Shown: in pieces, positions 60,903-64,000 of the stretch
Position numbering within the stretch: the first letter of the stretch is position 1
How the letters are laid out: every line of letters begins with the position of its first letter
Assembly: GCF_002909375.1 (NCBI RefSeq)
Contig: NZ_PPXD01000020.1
Span: 62,001-126,000, forward strand
Origin: Cryobacterium zongtaii
Lineage (GTDB): Bacteria; Actinomycetota; Actinomycetes; Actinomycetales; Microbacteriaceae
Length of the DNA stretch: 64,000 bases
Direction: 5' to 3'
The notes under the pieces: generated by a model
Told to the model about the DNA's origin: nothing
The model's input: the letters and a program-made list of their open reading frames with translations, nothing else
Databases searched by the model: none
Program-made: the position numbers and the translations under genes

Positions 60903-62108
60903 CTAGTTCCTGAGGTCGACGGGCATCCTCTTCGGGCCAGAGGCCAGCATCAACGATCCGGGTCGGGTCCGCTCTCGTCGGGGCGAACCGGTCGCGAGGT
61001 ATGCGCAGACGAATTCCTTCACCATCGCTCCGGCCCGGCCGGTGATGCGAATCGCCCGAGGCCGGTCCGCCTTAGTGAGGAGCTGGATGATCGCCCTCTT
61101 CCGCCCGATGCTGATGCACTGAGCGCTGAAACCGACATCGAGCTTCGTCAGGCCCCCACCGCGCAGAACTGCCAGAACGTTGTCTGCCGCGTGGCCGCCA
61201 AGGGGCATGGCGATGGCGCACCCCATCCGCAGGTGAGAACCCACGGAGGACGGCGGGTGCACGGCGTCGCCGGCACCGAAGATTTCAGGGTACGCAAGCG
61301 AACGGAGTTCCTCGTCGACCAGCAACCGGCCGATCGGGTCGACGTCGAGCCCGCTGCGTCGGGCAAGGTCGGGGACAGCGAAAGAGGCGGTCCAGACGGT
61401 GACGTCGCTGGGAAGAAGCGTGCCGTCAAGGAGTTCAACGGCGTCGGCCTGGACCCGGCTGGCGCCGCTCCCCTCCATCACGTTGACTCCGAGCTTCTTC
61501 AGTGAACGGAGGACGGACTTGCGGGAGGCCGCGGGGAGATGGGCGAGCACGGCGCCTCTCGACACCAGGGTGACCGACGCTGTCGGGTGCTGTTCCGCGA
61601 ACTCAGCGGCGGCCTCCACACCCGTCGCCCCGCCCCCGACCACGACAATGCGCTGGCTGTCCGGGCCGGTGGCAAGCGCAAGGCGCGCGGTCTCCGCCCC
61701 GTCAGCGTTGCTGAGCAGGTGAGCGAACTCGTCCGCACCGGGTACTCCGAGCGCGGCCGTGCTCCCCACGGCGTAGACCAGGGTGTCATAGGGTTCGCTC
61801 GTGATCCCACTGCTCGTAGCGACGGAGAGCACCCGGGCAGGAGCGTCGATCCGGAGCACCGTGCCCAGGACGATCTCGATGCGGTCGTGCAGCATGTCGT
61901 CCAGTGGAATCGCGGCGCTCATGCGCACCCCTGCGGCCACTTCGTGCAGGCGCACGCGTTCGATGAAGTCGGTGCGGGGATTCACCACTGCGACGCGCAC
62001 CCGGCGGCCCTCGGCAGCCGTCAAGGACGCTTGCACCCGGTTTGCCGCGAGGATTCCGGCATAGCCGGCCCCGATGACGACAACCCTGTGCTCGGAACGT
62101 GTGCTCAT
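60903..62108 (-). CDS. NDH-2-like NAD(P)/FAD-dependent oxidoreductase
   Basis: 401 residues. FAD motif VVVIGAGYAGILAANRV, second nucleotide site IVVVGGGATGVEAAAEF, and FAD-ribityl IFGAGDAV. A type II NADH dehydrogenase-like quinone reductase; no membrane helix is seen. Under the ECF41-like promoter at 62173-62148, divergent from sigJ, so it is probably a target of that sigma factor. Confidence 0.9.
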   Translation of the reverse strand: MSTRSEHRVVVIGAGYAGILAANRVQASLTAAEGRRVRVAVVNPRTDFIERVRLHEVAAGVRMSAAIPLDDMLHDRIEIVLGTVLRIDAPARVLSVATSSGITSEPYDTLVYAVGSTAALGVPGADEFAHLLSNADGAETARLALATGPDSQRIVVVGGGATGVEAAAEFAEQHPTASVTLVSRGAVLAHLPAASRKSVLRSLKKLGVNVMEGSGASRVQADAVELLDGTLLPSDVTVWTASFAVPDLARRSGLDVDPIGRLLVDEELRSLAYPEIFGAGDAVHPPSSVGSHLRMGCAIAMPLGGHAADNVLAVLRGGGLTKLDVGFSAQCISIGRKRAIIQLLTKADRPRAIRITGRAGAMVKEFVCAYLATGSPRRERTRPGSLMLASGPKRMPVDLRN

Positions 62109-62143
62109 GCGGTCTCTTTCTCGAAAACGGGCGGGTCACAAGT

Positions 62144-62222
62144 AATGACCGCCACCTCCGCCGAAACGTGACACCTGGCGGCACTCGCGCGGGGCCTGTC
62201 ACGAATCAGCATTGGAAACGGT
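62144..62222. promoter_or_regulatory. Matching divergent ECF41-like promoters
   Basis: Plus strand: TGTCACG (62197-62203), N15, CGGT (62219-62222), toward sigJ. Minus strand: TGTCACG (62173-62167), N15, CGGT (62151-62148), toward the oxidoreductase. Identical elements with identical spacing. The -35 resembles the TGTCACA of ECF41 promoters. Confidence 0.65.
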
Positions 62223-62278
62223 GTAGCGGTAAGTTGATGCCGGATCGCACACCGAGCAGAACCGAACAGAGGATGCCG

Positions 62279-63196
62279 ATGGGAGTTCCCAGTCGCGACG
62301 TTACCGCAGCAGAAATGGATGAGCTGGCGGCCGGGTTTGAGTCGATGCGCCCCCGGCTTTTCGGCATCGCCTACCGCATGCTCGGCAGCGCAGTGGAAGC
62401 AGAGGATGTCGTGCAGGACGCCTGGGTCAAGTGGCAGACGACCGACCGCTCGGGCATCCGCAGCCATCCTGCATTTTTGACGACGATGACGACCCGCCTC
62501 ACGATCAACGTGGCGGCGTCGTCGCGCATGCGTCGGGAGACCTACATCGGCCCGTGGCTGCCGGAACCGGTGTTCACCGGCGCCGATCCGGAACTGGGAG
62601 CGGAGAACACGGAGGCCCTCGAAGTCGGGCTCCTGTTGCTGATGGAACGACTGACGCCACAGGAGCGCGCCGTCTATCTGCTCCACGAGGCCTTCGGCTA
62701 CACGTTCGGTGAGATCGCCGCGGTCGTTGAGACCACGGAGGCCAACGCCCGCCAGCTCGCCCGGCGTGCCCGCCTGCACCTCAAGGAGCACAGCGACAAC
62801 CGCGTAACCGTCGCGCAGAAGAACCGTCTGCTCCGCTCCTTCCTCGCCGCCGCTCAAGCCGGCGACCTGGAGGGCCTGCAGACTCTGCTCGCCGACGACA
62901 TCGTCCTGTACTCGGACGGTGGTGGGAACGTCACCGCCGCGCGCCGGCCGGTCGAAGGTCGCGACCACGTGGCACGGTTCCTTCTCGGCACGGTTCAGAA
63001 ACTACAGATGCATGTCGAGCTCCATGTCGCCGCAGTCAACGGCTCCGACGCCTTCGTGCTTCGAATGGATGGCGAGCCGTTCCTCGTCGGGGCCATTGGG
63101 GTCAGCACCCGCGGTATCGACCGGATCTTCTTCATCATGAACCCGGTGAAGCTCGGCGCCGTGCGCGACGTCCCACTCGAGAGGCACCCGTCGTAG
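62279..63196 (+). CDS. sigJ: ECF41/SigJ-type sigma factor with SnoaL-like tail
   Basis: 305 residues. Sigma region 2 is RPRLFGIAYRMLGSAVEAEDVVQDAWVKW, region 4 is LTPQERAVYLLHEAFGYTFGEIAAVV. The tail (about 195-305) is a SnoaL-like domain (DLEGLQTLLADDIVLYSDGGG) that in ECF41 factors regulates the sigma activity in place of an anti-sigma. ATG 62279 (AGAGG 6 nt upstream) is preferred; ATG 62273 and 62237 are in frame. Confidence 0.92.
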   Translation: MGVPSRDVTAAEMDELAAGFESMRPRLFGIAYRMLGSAVEAEDVVQDAWVKWQTTDRSGIRSHPAFLTTMTTRLTINVAASSRMRRETYIGPWLPEPVFTGADPELGAENTEALEVGLLLLMERLTPQERAVYLLHEAFGYTFGEIAAVVETTEANARQLARRARLHLKEHSDNRVTVAQKNRLLRSFLAAAQAGDLEGLQTLLADDIVLYSDGGGNVTAARRPVEGRDHVARFLLGTVQKLQMHVELHVAAVNGSDAFVLRMDGEPFLVGAIGVSTRGIDRIFFIMNPVKLGAVRDVPLERHPS

Positions 63197-63227
63197 GCTG
63201 ACAGCACGCGATGGAAAGGAGACCGCC

Positions 63228-63914
63228 ATGGCCCAGACGACATCGGCAGTGACGCCGGCAGTGGCCGAAGTGATGGCAGAGTTGGCCGCCCTTGAGGATC
63301 CGCAGATCCGCGCGGTGAACGCCAACCACGGTGACGACCACGGCGTGAACCTCACCAAACTGCGCGCGGTCGCCAAACGGATCAAGACCCAGCCGGAGTT
63401 TTCACGGGACCTGTGGGCGACCGGGGACACCGCGGCGCGGCTGCTCGCCCTGCTGATCTGCCGGCCGAAGGCGTTCGAGCGGGATGAGTTGGATGCCATG
63501 CTGCGCGAAGCCGGCACACCCAAGGTGCAGGACTGGCTCGTGAACTATGTGGTGAAGAAGAACTCGCACGTCGAGGAGCTGCGCGTGCTTTGGTTCGCCG
63601 ACACCGACCCCGTGGTCGCCAGCGCCGGTTGGGCGCTGACCACCGAGCGGGTGGCCAAGTCCCCCGAGGGCCTCGACCTGGATGGGCTGCTCGAGCTCAT
63701 CGAGGCCGAGATGAAGGATGCGCCGGAGCGCCTGCAGTGGGCGATGAACCACTGCCTGGCGCAGATCGGGATCGAGCATCCCGAGCACCGCGCTCGCGCC
63801 CTGGCCATCGGCGAGCGCCTGGAGGTACTCAAGGACTACCCGACTCCCCCTGGCTGCACCTCACCGTTCGCACCCGTCTGGATCACCGAGATGGTCAGCC
63901 GCCAGAAGGCCTGA
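63228..63914 (+). CDS. AlkD-like DNA alkylation repair protein (second)
   Basis: 228 residues of helical repeats: LRAVAKRIKTQPEFSRDLWATGDTAARLLALLI, then QDWLVNYVVKKNSHVEELRVLWF and WALTTERVAKSPEGLDLD. Repairs alkylated bases by the AlkD mechanism if active. AAAGGAG lies 6 nt before the ATG. 31 nt after sigJ, possibly in the same transcript. Confidence 0.85.
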   Translation: MAQTTSAVTPAVAEVMAELAALEDPQIRAVNANHGDDHGVNLTKLRAVAKRIKTQPEFSRDLWATGDTAARLLALLICRPKAFERDELDAMLREAGTPKVQDWLVNYVVKKNSHVEELRVLWFADTDPVVASAGWALTTERVAKSPEGLDLDGLLELIEAEMKDAPERLQWAMNHCLAQIGIEHPEHRARALAIGERLEVLKDYPTPPGCTSPFAPVWITEMVSRQKA

Positions 63915-63939
63915 CGACAGTCGGCTTCGAGCCACGAGT

Positions 63940-64000
63940 CAACCCGTCGGCAGCCAGGTTCGCGCTGCGGTGACCAGCGCCGTCACCCCGATCGCGAGAG
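63940..64000 (-). CDS. C-terminal end of a gene running off the right edge
   Basis: The last 19 codons of an open minus-strand frame, reading LAIGVTALVTAARTWLPTG and a stop. The hydrophobic run suggests a membrane helix near the C-terminus. Too short to identify. Confidence 0.4.

Noticed and set aside
60638-60913. A 91-codon plus-strand gene
   Set aside because: Arg-rich shadow frame overlapping repeat copy D and the end of the oxidoreductase gene, with no ribosome site or promoter box.

Overview
The window is about 70% GC, has dense short-gapped genes, GTG starts and many apparently leaderless genes (a TANNNT box about 6 nt before the start codon). With its F420-type oxidoreductase, DUF3090/SCO1664/MSMEG_4193 cluster, SCO7613-type membrane protein, DUF6325 pair and ECF41/SigJ sigma factor, this points to an actinobacterium, most likely Microbacteriaceae (Cryobacterium-like). 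That placement is inferred from gene content, not from a search. I see no rRNA, tRNA, CRISPR array, transposase or prophage. It reads as ordinary chromosome with defence, stress and accessory genes.

Layout. 0-2.6 kb: the head of a Wadjet (JetABCD) anti-plasmid operon, with jetA complete and jetB cut by the window edge, plus an unknown gene just upstream. 2.6-13 kb: a giant zinc-ribbon membrane protein; a CoA-disulfide reductase-rhodanese with a CsoR/CstR-like operator in its promoter; and a 1255-residue surface protein with four lamin-tail domains, a phytase/esterase-like domain, a long Pro-Thr-Val stalk coded by a perfect 24-bp tandem array and a LASTG sorting signal. 13-17 kb: small enzymes and a secreted transglycosylase-like protein with a long leader. 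17-24.5 kb: F420-type oxidoreductase, flavohemoglobin, a PadR-SRPBCC-PhoD operon with a 30-bp operator, a DUF6325 pair and an acyl-CoA ligase. 24.6-31 kb: hydrolases, DEAD-box helicase, TerC and Nudix. 31-39 kb: a two-component system divergent from a GH15 glucosidase/trehalase, an NTF2-like protein overlapping a sulfatase, a SixA phosphatase and a pseudouridine synthase.

39-50 kb: a heme-binding-like protein, MFS and zinc alcohol dehydrogenase divergent from an XRE/MmyB regulator, a second MFS, two membrane proteins, a HerA-like ATPase, an AlkD-like protein, DUF1992 and an MDR oxidoreductase preceded by a mini-ORF. 50-58.7 kb: alpha/beta hydrolase, ArfB, the conserved SCO1664-DUF3090-MSMEG_4193 cluster, a DUF559 protein, DUF2254, a Na+/H+ antiporter and a GerW-like protein. 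58.8-64 kb: an SDR with a divergent XRE regulator, an NDH-2-like oxidoreductase divergent from an ECF41/SigJ sigma factor with matching promoters on both sides, and a second AlkD-like protein.

Non-coding highlights are four copies of a 60-75 bp intergenic palindromic element, two copies of a second terminator-like repeat (one supplies the stop codons of two convergent genes), and a recurring leaderless promoter pattern.
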